Positions 54,882 to 63,168 of a stretch of 64,000 nt of DNA are shown piece by piece (position 1 is the stretch's first letter; each line of letters begins with the position of its first letter). Source of the stretch: Flavobacterium hercynium (GTDB lineage Bacteria > Bacteroidota > Bacteroidia > Flavobacteriales > Flavobacteriaceae); assembly GCF_002217285.1 (NCBI RefSeq), contig NZ_MUGW01000050.1:1-64000 (forward strand), in the 5' to 3' direction. The translations under genes were made by a program, and so were the position numbers. Under the pieces are notes generated by a model. That model worked only from the letters and a program-made list of their open reading frames with translations, was not told the origin of the DNA and made no database searches.

Positions 54882-54889
54882 TACTTTTG
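54882..54889 (+). promoter_or_regulatory. -7 box of TlpA-like gene
   Basis: TACTTTTG, an exact TAnnTTTG match. It overlaps the TTG at 54887, which supports the ATG at 54917 as the true start. Confidence 0.6.
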
Positions 54890-54916
54890 AATTTCAGCAA
54901 TCGTATTAAAAATATC

Positions 54917-55687
54917 ATGCAAAAATCAATTATAATAATAGCATTTATAATCTTCACCTCAGGTTTCGCACAATCCAACAAAGAAACCCTGGAAGTTAAT
55001 CCCAATCAAATTCAAAAATCATATACCGATTGGTCTGCATATCAAAGCAAAAACATAATGCTTTCAGTAGATTTTACAGCATTAGATGTTAACTCAAAAG
55101 AAATTACCAAAGAATCATTTCTGGATCAGTTAGCAAACGGAAACTTCATTCCAATTCGATTAAAATCTGCTCCAGCAATTTACACATATAAGTTATTCAA
55201 AATTCTGCCCAAATCAGACACCAGTATAAAAGCAAGCATGAATCAGATTGCTTTCGACGCTTATAAAAACTATAAGATGGAAGGAAGTTTATTTCCAAAA
55301 TTCTCATTTAAAGATTTAAACGATAATCTGATTTCTAACGAAACCATGAAAGGAAAAATCATCGTTATAAAATGCTGGTACATTCACTGCGCACCTTGCA
55401 TAAGAGAATTTCCTCAGGTAAACAAGCTGGCAGAAGAATACAAAGACCGAAAAGACATTGTTTTTATAAGCCTTGCCGAAGATGCTCCGGATAAATTAAA
55501 AATATTCTTAGCAAAGAAACCTTTAAAATACGCCGTAGTTCCAAACATGAAAGAATATATGAATCAAGCCTTAGAACTTAATTCATTCCCAACACATTTT
55601 ATTCTTAATAAAGAAGGCAAAATCGCAAAAGTACTATCTAATTTCGAAAGTTTAGAAGTCGCCTTAGCAAAAGAAAGCAGGTTGTAA
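54917..55687 (+). CDS. TlpA-like periplasmic thiol-disulfide oxidoreductase
   Basis: 256 residues. Signal peptide MQKSIIIIAFIIFTSGFAQ. An N-terminal domain of unknown function (about 20-130), then a thioredoxin fold with FSFKDLNDNLISNETMKGK, the redox motif HCAPC (in KCWYIHCAPCIREF), cis-Pro loop NSFPTHFILNKEG and a C-terminal LAKESRL. It likely reduces or isomerises exported thiols, or acts in a substrate-linked branch. The 3' end of the gene is repeated twice downstream as non-coding copies. Confidence 0.88.
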   Translation: MQKSIIIIAFIIFTSGFAQSNKETLEVNPNQIQKSYTDWSAYQSKNIMLSVDFTALDVNSKEITKESFLDQLANGNFIPIRLKSAPAIYTYKLFKILPKSDTSIKASMNQIAFDAYKNYKMEGSLFPKFSFKDLNDNLISNETMKGKIIVIKCWYIHCAPCIREFPQVNKLAEEYKDRKDIVFISLAEDAPDKLKIFLAKKPLKYAVVPNMKEYMNQALELNSFPTHFILNKEGKIAKVLSNFESLEVALAKESRL

Positions 55688-56269
55688 GTGGTAAGATGTA
55701 ATAAGTTAATATGTAAAAAGGTAAAAGTAAGAAGTTAAATATTACTGAAGAGAATAAGACATTATACCTCTTACATTGAAAAAAAAATCCACACATTACT
55801 AATTTTCTTTGCGTCTCTGTGTCTTTGCGTGAAAGCATTCTTAATAAAGAAGGCAAAATTGCAAAAGTATGATTCAATTTCGAAAGTTTAGAAGTCGCTT
55901 TAGCGAAAGAAAGCAGGTTGTAAGTGGTAAGATGTAATAAGTTAAGATGTAATAAGTTAAGATGTAAAAAGGTCAAAGTCAGAAGTTAAATATTACTGAA
56001 GAGAATAAGACATTATACCTCTTGCATTGAAAAAAAATCCACACATTACTAATTTTCTTTGCGTCTTTGCGTCTTTGCGTGAAAACATTCTTAATAAAGA
56101 AGGCAAAATCGCAAAAGTACTATCTAATTTCGAAAGTTTAGAAGTCGCCTTAGCAAAAGAAAGCAGGTTGTAAGTGGTAAGATGTAAAAAGTAAGATGTA
56201 AAAAGTGAATTGTAAAAGGTGAGATGTAAATTAATTTTCTTTGCGCCTCCGCGTCTTTGCGTGAAAAAT
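55601..56269 (+). repeat. Tandem triplication of the TlpA-gene 3' end
   Basis: Units start at 55601, 55837 and 56097. Unit 1 (236 bp) spans the last ~87 coding bases plus spacer, unit 2 is 260 bp, and unit 3 is shorter. Each has ATTCTTAATAAAGAAGGCAA, a GAAAGTTTAGAAGTCGC block, GTAAGTGGTAAGATGTAA and a TTTGCGTCTTTGCGTGAAA-type word. Units 1 and 3 are the closest match in the gene part; unit 2 has diverged and carries an in-frame stop. The extra copies are gene-end fragments with no independent start. Confidence 0.85.
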
Positions 56270-56303
56270 CTTGCTGGTACAAAAACTTAGCGACTTTACA
56301 CCT

Positions 56304-56334
56304 TTGCAACTCTGAACCTTTTTCCGTACTTTTG
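56304..56334 (+). promoter_or_regulatory. ABC-F gene promoter
   Basis: TTG (56304-56306), 20 bases, then TACTTTTG (56327-56334): a well-spaced -33/-7 pair, 25 bases before the ATG. Confidence 0.7.
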
Positions 56335-56359
56335 CACAAAATTAATTAAAAAGACATTC

Positions 56360-57979
56360 ATGTTAACAGTCAATAATTTATCAGTTCAATTTGGCAAACG
56401 TATTTTGTTCGACGAAGTAAATACAACTTTCACACACGGAAATATTTACGGAGTTATTGGAGCCAATGGTGCTGGAAAATCAACTTTTCTAAAAATCATT
56501 TCAGGAGACATCGATCCAACTTCTGGTCACATTCATTTAGAACCGGGAAAACGTATGTCGGTTTTAAACCAAAATCACAACATGTTCGATGAGCATACTG
56601 TTTTGGAAACCGTTTTGATGGGAAATAAAGTTTTGTACGCTGTTAAAAAAGAAATGGATGAACTTTATTTAGACTATAACGATAAAAACGCAGACAGAAT
56701 TGGAGAACTTCAGGTTCAGTTCGAAGAAATGAACGGATGGAATGCAGATTCAGACGCCGCTTCGATGTTGTCTAACTTAGGAATTACAGAAGAACATCAT
56801 TATACATTAATGGGCGATTTAGAGGGAAAAATCAAAGTTCGTGTGCTTTTGGCGCAGGCTTTATTTGGAAATCCTGATTTGCTTATTATGGATGAGCCTA
56901 CCAACGACCTGGATTTTGAAACCATCGCTTGGTTAGAGAACTTCTTAGCCAATTATGAAAACACTGTAATTGTAGTATCACACGACCGTCACTTTTTAGA
57001 TTCGGTTTGTACACATATTTCAGATATCGATTTTGGAAAAATAAACCATTATTCAGGAAACTATACGTTCTGGTACGAGTCTAGCCAATTAGCGGCAAAA
57101 CAACGTGCACAACAGAATAAAAAAGCAGAAGAAAAGAAACAGGAATTAGAAGAATTTATTCGTCGTTTTAGCGCCAACGTTGCAAAATCAAAACAAGCAA
57201 CGTCTCGTAAAAAAATGATCTCTAAATTGAATATTTCAGATATCAAACCTTCAAGCCGTCGTTATCCTGCCATTATTTTCGATCAGGATCGTGAAGCAGG
57301 AGATCAAATTTTGAATGTAGAAAATTTAGAAGCTTCTGTAGATGGAGATCTATTATTTAAAGGTGTAAACCTGAATATGGCAAAAGGTGATAAAATCGTT
57401 CTTTTCTCAAAAGATTCACGTGCTACAACAGCTTTCTACGAAATCTTAAACAGTCAGCAAACTGCAGATGCAGGAACTTTCGACTGGGGAATTACAACGA
57501 ATCAGGCATATTTACCAGCAGAAAACCATTCTTTCTTTGAAAACGATTTAACATTAGTAGATTGGTTACGTCAATACGCTAAAACAGAAGAAGAGCGTGA
57601 TGAGGTATTTATTAGAGGATTCTTAGGGAAAATGATTTTCTCAGGAGAAGAAGCACTAAAAACAAGCCGTGTATTATCAGGAGGAGAAAAAGTACGTTGT
57701 ATGTTATCAAGAATGATGATGGAGCGTGCAAATATCCTAATGCTGGACGAACCAACGAATCACTTAGATTTGGAGTCGATTACAGCATTCAACAACTCAT
57801 TAAAAAACTTCAAAGGTTCCGTAATTTTTACAACACATGACCACGAGTTTGCACAAACAGTTGGTAACAGAGTAGTAGAGCTTACACCAAACGGAGCAAT
57901 CGACCGTTACATGACGTTTGATGAATATCTTGATGATGAAAAAATTCAGGAATTAAGAACAAAAATGTATGCTAAATAG
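56360..57979 (+). CDS. ABC-F family ATPase (YbiT-like)
   Basis: 539 residues, two ABC domains and no membrane domain. ABC-1: Walker A GANGAGKSTFLKII, Walker B LLIMDEPTNDLD, but the signature is degenerate (MGDLEGKIKVRVLLAQAL). ABC-2: signature LSGGEKVRCMLSRMMM and LMLDEPTNHLDLES. The linker with KAEEKKQELEEFIRRFSAN is the P-site tRNA interaction motif region. ABC-F proteins act on the ribosome E site, in translation control or antibiotic protection; the YbiT branch has the same first-domain signature change. It is preceded by its own promoter. Confidence 0.95.
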   Translation: MLTVNNLSVQFGKRILFDEVNTTFTHGNIYGVIGANGAGKSTFLKIISGDIDPTSGHIHLEPGKRMSVLNQNHNMFDEHTVLETVLMGNKVLYAVKKEMDELYLDYNDKNADRIGELQVQFEEMNGWNADSDAASMLSNLGITEEHHYTLMGDLEGKIKVRVLLAQALFGNPDLLIMDEPTNDLDFETIAWLENFLANYENTVIVVSHDRHFLDSVCTHISDIDFGKINHYSGNYTFWYESSQLAAKQRAQQNKKAEEKKQELEEFIRRFSANVAKSKQATSRKKMISKLNISDIKPSSRRYPAIIFDQDREAGDQILNVENLEASVDGDLLFKGVNLNMAKGDKIVLFSKDSRATTAFYEILNSQQTADAGTFDWGITTNQAYLPAENHSFFENDLTLVDWLRQYAKTEEERDEVFIRGFLGKMIFSGEEALKTSRVLSGGEKVRCMLSRMMMERANILMLDEPTNHLDLESITAFNNSLKNFKGSVIFTTHDHEFAQTVGNRVVELTPNGAIDRYMTFDEYLDDEKIQELRTKMYAK

Positions 57980-58000
57980 TATATTTTTTAGATAAAAAAG

Positions 58001-58036
58001 AATCCCGATAGCTTCAAATGTTATCGGGATTTTTTA
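58001..58036 (+). terminator. Rho-independent terminator after ABC-F gene
   Basis: AATCCCGATA/TATCGGGATT (58001-58010, 58022-58031) and T-run. It also faces the short lipoprotein gene on the minus strand. Confidence 0.88.
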
Positions 58037-58042
58037 TGTCTT

Positions 58043-58213
58043 TTATTTTCTGAAAAATTTAGCGAAGATCCAGATAATGATTGCGATTACAAAAACCACT
58101 AAAAAAATTCCAACACCCATTCCGGCTTGAAAAATATCTCCTACTAACTCGCAGCTTGTAAATGAAAATAGTATAACGAATACCATTAACAAACGTGTAA
58201 TGTTCTTTTGCAT
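58043..58213 (-). CDS. Small lipoprotein/membrane peptide (56 aa)
   Basis: A 56-residue ORF: MQKNITRLLMVFVILFSFTSC lipoprotein-like start (Cys 21), a short ELVGDIFQAG segment, then a membrane span GIFLVVFVIAIIIWIF and a basic end FAKFFRK. I recognise the general pattern of tiny Flavobacterium membrane lipoproteins but cannot assign a function. The gap around it is otherwise AT-rich. Confidence 0.65.
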   Translation of the reverse strand: MQKNITRLLMVFVILFSFTSCELVGDIFQAGMGVGIFLVVFVIAIIIWIFAKFFRK

Positions 58214-58333
58214 GATTTTGCTGTTTTAATTGTTTTAAAAAGAATTTTGTATTCTAATTATCTTAGTATAAAATTACTTTAAACAGCAAAAAAGAGTTTT
58301 ATATAATTTGGTCGAAAAGTTCTATGATTTAGA

Positions 58334-58474
58334 TTATTTGCAGTTTATATGTTTTTTGTGAAGGTCTTTAATAAAAGTATTACGATCAAAGCGCTTTACA
58401 AATTCTGATTTCTCGCCTTTCTTTAATTCTTTAATCAGTTTTTCTTTTTTGTTTTCAATTTGCTTATTTGTCAT
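58334..58474 (-). CDS. Small basic protein resembling the C-terminal tail of a ParD-type antitoxin (46 aa)
   Basis: A 46-residue ORF, MTNKQIENKKEKLIKELKKG at the start, then EKSEFVKRFDRNTFIKDLHK. The F-D-x-x-x-F-x-x-x-L-H-K end is similar to ParD tails that wrap the ParE toxin, but the ribbon-helix-helix DNA-binding part is missing and no ParE-like gene lies beside it. Its ATG is 2 bases after the stop codon of the VOC gene, so it is probably translated from the same mRNA. It could instead be an unrelated small protein. Confidence 0.55.
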   Translation of the reverse strand: MTNKQIENKKEKLIKELKKGEKSEFVKRFDRNTFIKDLHKKHINCK

Positions 58475-58476
58475 TT

Positions 58477-58872
58477 TTATAACATTTCAATTAACTGAAT
58501 TTTATTACCACAAGTATCGTCTAGGATAGCAATTTTTACATTCCCCATTGCAGTGGGTTGCATACTGAATGAAACACCAAGAGCCATTAAACGATCGTAT
58601 TCTCCCTGAAGATCTTCTACATTAAATTGCGTGTATGGAATTCCAGCATCAAAAAGTGCACTTTGATAAATTTTAGAAGGCTCAAAATGATTAGGTGATG
58701 GTTCTAATAAAATTTCAACGCCATTAAGTTCATCTTTAGAAACTACTGTTAACCATCTATTATTTTCACCTAAAGGCACATCATGCTTTTTTATAAAACC
58801 CAATTTCTCCGTATAAAACTGTAATGCCTTTTCTTGATCAAGAACTGGAATTGATGTGATTTTTGCTTTCAT
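58477..58872 (-). CDS. VOC-family (glyoxalase/bleomycin resistance-type) protein
   Basis: 131 residues, one VOC module: KITSIPVLDQEKALQFYTEK, GVEILLEPSPNHFEP, an AGIPYTQFNVEDL strand, and the C-terminal ILDDTCGNKIQLIEML with the usual D-x-x-GN-x-I end. Likely a metal-dependent dioxygenase, isomerase or drug-binding dimer; the substrate is not visible. It is followed by the 46-aa ORF in the same operon. Confidence 0.9.
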   Translation of the reverse strand: MKAKITSIPVLDQEKALQFYTEKLGFIKKHDVPLGENNRWLTVVSKDELNGVEILLEPSPNHFEPSKIYQSALFDAGIPYTQFNVEDLQGEYDRLMALGVSFSMQPTAMGNVKIAILDDTCGNKIQLIEML

Positions 58873-59075
58873 TACTTTTAATTTTTTGTCTTTGACTTAT
58901 CCTTTGTCGAAAAGAAATGATAATGTTAATTAGTCATAATTATTTGAAAATTATTTTTCTAAAAAAAAAACACAAATTAGTAAGTTTATTGAATTACGAT
59001 GTTTGAAATAATAAATTGATTTTATATTTTAAAAATAAAAACATTTAATAAAATAATTGTAATATTTTAAAATTA

Positions 59076-60455
59076 TTATTGATTTAGGTTTGTTTGTAGG
59101 GTCTCTTTCATATTAAGATAAAGTGTTAATGGAGAAATATTGTCATAAATTAGTTTTGAAATAATTCCACCACCTAAAATCATAGAATTTCCTGTTTCTA
59201 TATCTGTTAATTCAAAAGCTTGATTTTTTATTTCAAAAATATTTTTTGAATTTACTTTGTCTATTTCTTTTAATTTCATGGTCTCCTTTCTGCTCAAAAC
59301 CTTTGTTTTTACCTTAAAAAAATGTTCGAAATCATTGAAGAATTTATCTAAATCAAAACCTAATATGATTCTTATATCATCAAATAATAAATCACTAATA
59401 ACTTCGGGAGGGAAAGGTTTAGCAAATAATGGTTCTGATAGGTTTTTTTGAATTGAAGAGAAATCTATTATTACTTTAAATTTACACTCGTTTAAAAGAG
59501 AAGGTATAGCGACGGTAGATAATATATAAGCTTCCGGTTTATATACACCTATATGAATTATTCCACCACTGTCAATATCGTAAGCCCAGTTTTGATCTTT
59601 CAATTTAGAAAATGTTTCAGCAATTTTATTTGAGTATGTTTCTGTAATGTGTTTTGGATTCAATATTTTAATTTCTTTCCCAGTCTTTACATCTGTTCCT
59701 TTATCTTTATTTAGCACTTCAACTGTTTGAATCATTCTTATTTCTTGTCTTATCATTCTAAAAAATTGTTCAAGCATTTTAGGATTAAGATTTCCTCCAA
59801 TTTCTTTAATTTTTTCTTCAACTTTACCTGCAGCGAAAAGATCTTTCTTAAGTTTAATTAATTCATCATTAATTTTTCCTTCTTTTAATTCAAGAATTCC
59901 AAGTTGATTATCTTTTAAGACAATTAAATCACTAATTTGGATGAAATTTGTTATGTCAGTAATTAAAGCAAAGTCATCAGGATTTTTATTAATTACAGAG
60001 GCTATTTCCAATGCATGCTTAATATTTGATTCGTCTAATGTCTTTTGGCTTTCATTTATGTAAAAACGTCTAATTCTATATACTTGTGCCCCAAAAAGTT
60101 GCCAAGCAATGCCATCGCCAATATGGAATAAAATTTTTAATCGATTTTCAATTTCATTTATTTGATTTCTGTGATCTTTTTCAGATGTTTTATCTTTAGT
60201 AATGCGAGCTTGTTTTAATTTCGCCTTATTTTCTATTAATACTTTTTGGTAATTTGAAATTTCTTCAACTAATTTTAATTGAGCACCTTTAAAACCATCA
60301 TGTACAAAATGTTTGAATTTTGATCTCAATTTTTCATTCCATTTTCTTATATCTGGATTCTTAGTGATTTCACTTCTTAATTTATTTATAGCATTTGAAA
60401 ACGCTAAATCTGAAATTTCTCTTACTGTAATTTTAAATTTTTCTTTTGATTGCAT
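59076..60455 (-). CDS. Orphan protein of unknown function with PD-(D/E)XK nuclease-like motif
   Basis: 459 residues, no signal or membrane span, Lys/Ile/Asn-rich. N-terminal helical and coiled part (1-110), a WQLFGAQVYRIRRFYI segment (about 118-132), then ISDLIVLKDNQLGILELKEG (174-193). There D176 and E189-x-K191 have the spacing of a PD-(D/E)XK endonuclease core. The C-terminal part (240-459) has no recognised motif. The base composition looks more AT-rich than neighbouring genes and the gene is isolated among housekeeping genes, which suggests acquisition. A defence or DNA/RNA nuclease role is inference only. Confidence 0.7.
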   Translation of the reverse strand: MQSKEKFKITVREISDLAFSNAINKLRSEITKNPDIRKWNEKLRSKFKHFVHDGFKGAQLKLVEEISNYQKVLIENKAKLKQARITKDKTSEKDHRNQINEIENRLKILFHIGDGIAWQLFGAQVYRIRRFYINESQKTLDESNIKHALEIASVINKNPDDFALITDITNFIQISDLIVLKDNQLGILELKEGKINDELIKLKKDLFAAGKVEEKIKEIGGNLNPKMLEQFFRMIRQEIRMIQTVEVLNKDKGTDVKTGKEIKILNPKHITETYSNKIAETFSKLKDQNWAYDIDSGGIIHIGVYKPEAYILSTVAIPSLLNECKFKVIIDFSSIQKNLSEPLFAKPFPPEVISDLLFDDIRIILGFDLDKFFNDFEHFFKVKTKVLSRKETMKLKEIDKVNSKNIFEIKNQAFELTDIETGNSMILGGGIISKLIYDNISPLTLYLNMKETLQTNLNQ

Positions 60456-60631
60456 ATTTTAAATTTAGATTAAGAATAGCTACTAATTTAAATATAATTT
60501 TAAAATAAAATTTATAGGTAGGAAATTATATTTTTGTAATTAATAAGGACAAGTGTTTTGATTCAAATTCTTTTACAAATCAAAAAAAATATTTCCCCAC
60601 TCAACACCCCAACAAATAAATTCTGATTTTG

Positions 60632-60639
60632 TATATTTG
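60632..60639 (+). promoter_or_regulatory. pyrR -7 promoter box
   Basis: TATATTTG, an exact TAnnTTTG match, 24 bases before the ATG at 60664. It supports that start over 60637. Confidence 0.6.
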
Positions 60640-60663
60640 CCCAACCAAACATTACACTTAATT

Positions 60664-61203
60664 ATGAGCCAAAAAGTATTACTTAATTCAAAAGAAGTTA
60701 CTATCATACTCCATCGTTTGGCTTGTCAGTTAATCGAAAAACACTTAGATTTCTCCGATACTATTTTAGTAGGTATACAGCCGAGAGGTGTTTTCTTAGC
60801 TGAACGTTTAAAACAAATACTAGAAAGCGAATACAAAACTCCTGAAATCCCGTTAGGATATCTGGACATCACTTTTTTTAGAGATGACTTTCGCCGTACT
60901 GATAAACCGCTGGAAGCCAATAAAACACAAATCAATTTTATAGTCGAAAACAAAAAAGTCATTTTTATAGATGATGTATTGTTTACAGGACGAAGCATTC
61001 GTTCTGCTTTGACCGCAATTCAGTCTTTTGGGCGACCATCAGAGATAGAATTGTTAGTGTTAATCGACAGACGTTTCAGCCGTAATTTGCCAATTCAACC
61101 CGATTATCGTGGTCGTCAGGTAGATGCAATCAACGGTGAAAAAGTAAAAGTAAGCTGGAAAGAAAATGAAGGCGAAGATGTCGTTCATTTAATAACGAAT
61201 TAG
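60664..61203 (+). CDS. pyrR: Bifunctional pyrimidine operon regulator/uracil phosphoribosyltransferase PyrR
   Basis: 179 residues, PRTase fold. Seen: ILVGIQPRGVFLAERL, YLDITFFRDDF, the PRPP loop KVIFIDDVLFTGRSIRSAL, and LLVLIDRRFSRNLPIQPDYRG. In Gram-positives PyrR is an RNA-binding attenuator; in Bacteroidota its regulatory RNA is not known, and it may be mainly UPRTase. It is grouped with pyrB. Start ATG 60664 lies after the -7 box. Confidence 0.95.
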   Translation: MSQKVLLNSKEVTIILHRLACQLIEKHLDFSDTILVGIQPRGVFLAERLKQILESEYKTPEIPLGYLDITFFRDDFRRTDKPLEANKTQINFIVENKKVIFIDDVLFTGRSIRSALTAIQSFGRPSEIELLVLIDRRFSRNLPIQPDYRGRQVDAINGEKVKVSWKENEGEDVVHLITN

Positions 61204-61356
61204 GTGGAATCGTTAAATTTGTTGAATCGTTAAGTCGTTTAACTGTTTAATCGAAGAAACAAACGATTAAATAATCAAACAATCAACGATTAAACAGACT
61301 TAATCATTAAGCTAATAAACTATTAAACAAATAAACAGTTAAACGAATAAACATAA
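61204..61356 (+). repeat. Inverted word-array of ACGATTAAAC-type repeats (second locus)
   Basis: Left arm 61205-61253 (AATCGTTAAGTCGTTTAACTG) and right arm 61259-61352 (AACGATTAAATAATC, CAATCAACGATTAAACAG). It uses the same words as the 18449 array and ends at the next ATG (61359). Confidence 0.8.
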
Positions 61357-61358
61357 AA

Positions 61359-62000
61359 ATGACAGAGAACGAAGAATTTATTTATGAATCAATTTTTAAC
61401 CAGGTTAGAATGGGATTTTTGTCTCTTGATGAGATTCAGGAAAACATACTGGAAGAAATTGAAGACAACGAATTTGAAGATGAAATCTCTGAAGAATGGG
61501 CTTTTGATAAAATAAGAGAAGAAAACCAAAAGTTACTTTCAGAAAGTAAACAATGGAAAAGCCCGACAGATACAGAAAAATTAATAAAAGCGTTTGATGA
61601 ATTAGCGGATAAAAATATAATTGCACTTCACAATGCAGGTTACACCACATCAGATGGCGAATACGAAGTGGTTGAGGTAGAAAGAGATCTAAGAGAGAAT
61701 GAAGTAGAATCTGATGGATATTGCTTTTACCATGAACAAGATTTAGCACGAGCTATCGCTTTAGAAGATTCGAGTTTGTTTATCGCTTTTCAGAAAGTAG
61801 ATAATACTGATGACGCAACAACAATAGAAGTAGGGAAAGTAGTTGCTGAGGTTTTAATAAACAACGATTTTAGAATAAAATGGGATGGTTCAGCTAGAAC
61901 TAAAATCGAAATTCCAGGTTTCAGATGGCAGAAGATTTTTGATGAAGATGCAAGAGATCTCCAAGATTACAGTGAAGTTGTAGACAGAATGCTTCAATAA
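61359..62000 (+). CDS. Hypothetical protein in pyrR-pyrB region
   Basis: 213 residues, soluble and strongly acidic. Distinctive parts are FDELADKNIIALHNAGYTTS, GYCFYHEQDLARAIA and FRWQKIFDEDARDLQDY. It may be a DUF6891-type protein, but I hold that loosely. Its role in pyrimidine synthesis is not evident; the operon position may be fortuitous, since a repeat array lies before it. Confidence 0.75.
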   Translation: MTENEEFIYESIFNQVRMGFLSLDEIQENILEEIEDNEFEDEISEEWAFDKIREENQKLLSESKQWKSPTDTEKLIKAFDELADKNIIALHNAGYTTSDGEYEVVEVERDLRENEVESDGYCFYHEQDLARAIALEDSSLFIAFQKVDNTDDATTIEVGKVVAEVLINNDFRIKWDGSARTKIEIPGFRWQKIFDEDARDLQDYSEVVDRMLQ

Positions 62001-62084
62001 AATAGTTGCTCTTTGCAGCAGCATTGAAAGACTGAGTATGTCAGGAATTCAAGAATTTGACAAATAAATATTAAAGAAATAAAA

Positions 62085-63011
62085 ATGAAAGAATTAAGCG
62101 TAAATCATTTATTAGGAATAAAATACATCAATGAGAATGATATTAACCTGATTTTTGAAACTGCCGATCATTTTAAAGAAGTCATTAACAGGCCCATTAA
62201 AAAAGTTCCTTCATTACGAGATATCACCATTGCTAATATTTTCTTCGAAAACAGTACCAGAACAAAACTTTCATTCGAGTTAGCACAAAAACGATTATCG
62301 GCAGATGTTATTAGCTTTTCAGCAGCGCAGTCATCTGTTAAAAAAGGAGAAACCCTGATTGATACTGTAAATAATATCCTTTCCATGAAAGTAGACATGG
62401 TAGTAATGCGCCACTCCAATCCCGGAGCGGCTTATTTTTTATCCAAAAATGTCAAAGCAAGTATCGTTAATGCCGGAGACGGAGCACACGAACATCCAAC
62501 TCAGGCTTTATTAGACAGCTATTCGATTAGAGAAAAATTAGGAGATGTAGCTGGTAAAAAAGTAGTTATTGTAGGTGATATTTTGCATTCGAGAGTAGCT
62601 TTGTCAAACATATATGCTTTGCAAATGCAAGGCGCCGAAGTAAAAGTATGCGGACCAAAAACATTGATTCCAAGATATATTGAATCGCTTGGTGTAACGG
62701 TTGAACCAAATTTGCGTAAAGCCTTAGAATGGTGTGATGTTGCGAATATGCTTCGTGTTCAGAACGAACGTATGGATGTGAATTTTTTTCCGTCAACACG
62801 TGAATACGCACAACAATACGGAGTAGACAAGCCACTTTTAGATTCTCTTGGAAAAGAAATTGTGATCATGCACCCGGGACCAATTAACAGAGGAGTAGAA
62901 ATAACTTCAGAAGTTGCAGATTCAGATCATTCCGTGATTTTGAATCAGGTAGAAAACGGAGTAGCAATCAGAATGGCGGTTATCTATCTATTGGCTTCTA
63001 AAATTCAATAG
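62085..63011 (+). CDS. pyrB: Aspartate carbamoyltransferase, catalytic subunit
   Basis: 308 residues. Condenses carbamoyl phosphate with aspartate to N-carbamoyl-aspartate in pyrimidine synthesis. Seen: FFENSTRTKLSFELAQKRL (carbamoyl-phosphate loop), GDGAHEHPTQALLDSYS, VVIVGDILHSRVALSN, and MHPGPINRGVEITSEVADS. A regulatory PyrI is not seen nearby. Confidence 0.97.
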   Translation: MKELSVNHLLGIKYINENDINLIFETADHFKEVINRPIKKVPSLRDITIANIFFENSTRTKLSFELAQKRLSADVISFSAAQSSVKKGETLIDTVNNILSMKVDMVVMRHSNPGAAYFLSKNVKASIVNAGDGAHEHPTQALLDSYSIREKLGDVAGKKVVIVGDILHSRVALSNIYALQMQGAEVKVCGPKTLIPRYIESLGVTVEPNLRKALEWCDVANMLRVQNERMDVNFFPSTREYAQQYGVDKPLLDSLGKEIVIMHPGPINRGVEITSEVADSDHSVILNQVENGVAIRMAVIYLLASKIQ

Positions 63012-63110
63012 TTCTAATTTTGTTTCAAGTTTCAAGTTTCACGTTTCGTTACTAAGTCTTTCAAAACTTGAAACATTAAACTTGAAACGTGAAACAAAAA
63101 AACTAAAAAT
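63012..63110 (+). repeat. Inverted word-array of TGAAAC/GTTTCA words
   Basis: Left arm 63022-63048 (GTTTCAAGTTTCAAGTTTCA) and right arm 63063-63095 (ACTTGAAACATTAAACTTGA). Complementary in order, so it can form a hairpin after pyrB; 59 bases later comes the ATG of the 110-aa gene. Confidence 0.75.
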
Positions 63111-63168
63111 AAAAAAACTTTGTACCTTCGCTTTGGAGATATAGAATTTTAAGAGCAAATATTATAAG

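Noticed and set aside
54887..54916. TTG start at 54887 for the TlpA-like gene
   Set aside because: It lies in the -7 box; ATG 54917 gives a clean signal peptide.
55837..56180. Separate genes in the repeated 3' ends
   Set aside because: No start codon in frame, and unit 2 has a stop; they are fragments of the upstream gene.
58334..58474. Complete toxin-antitoxin module
   Set aside because: Only a ParD-tail-like peptide is seen; no toxin gene adjoins it.
59076..60455. Multi-gene defence island
   Set aside because: A single gene with no methyltransferase, helicase, reverse transcriptase or integrase partners in the flanks.
60480..60663. PyrR-responsive attenuator or riboswitch before pyrR
   Set aside because: No terminator/antiterminator pair is visible; the -7 box leaves a leader of about 20 bases.
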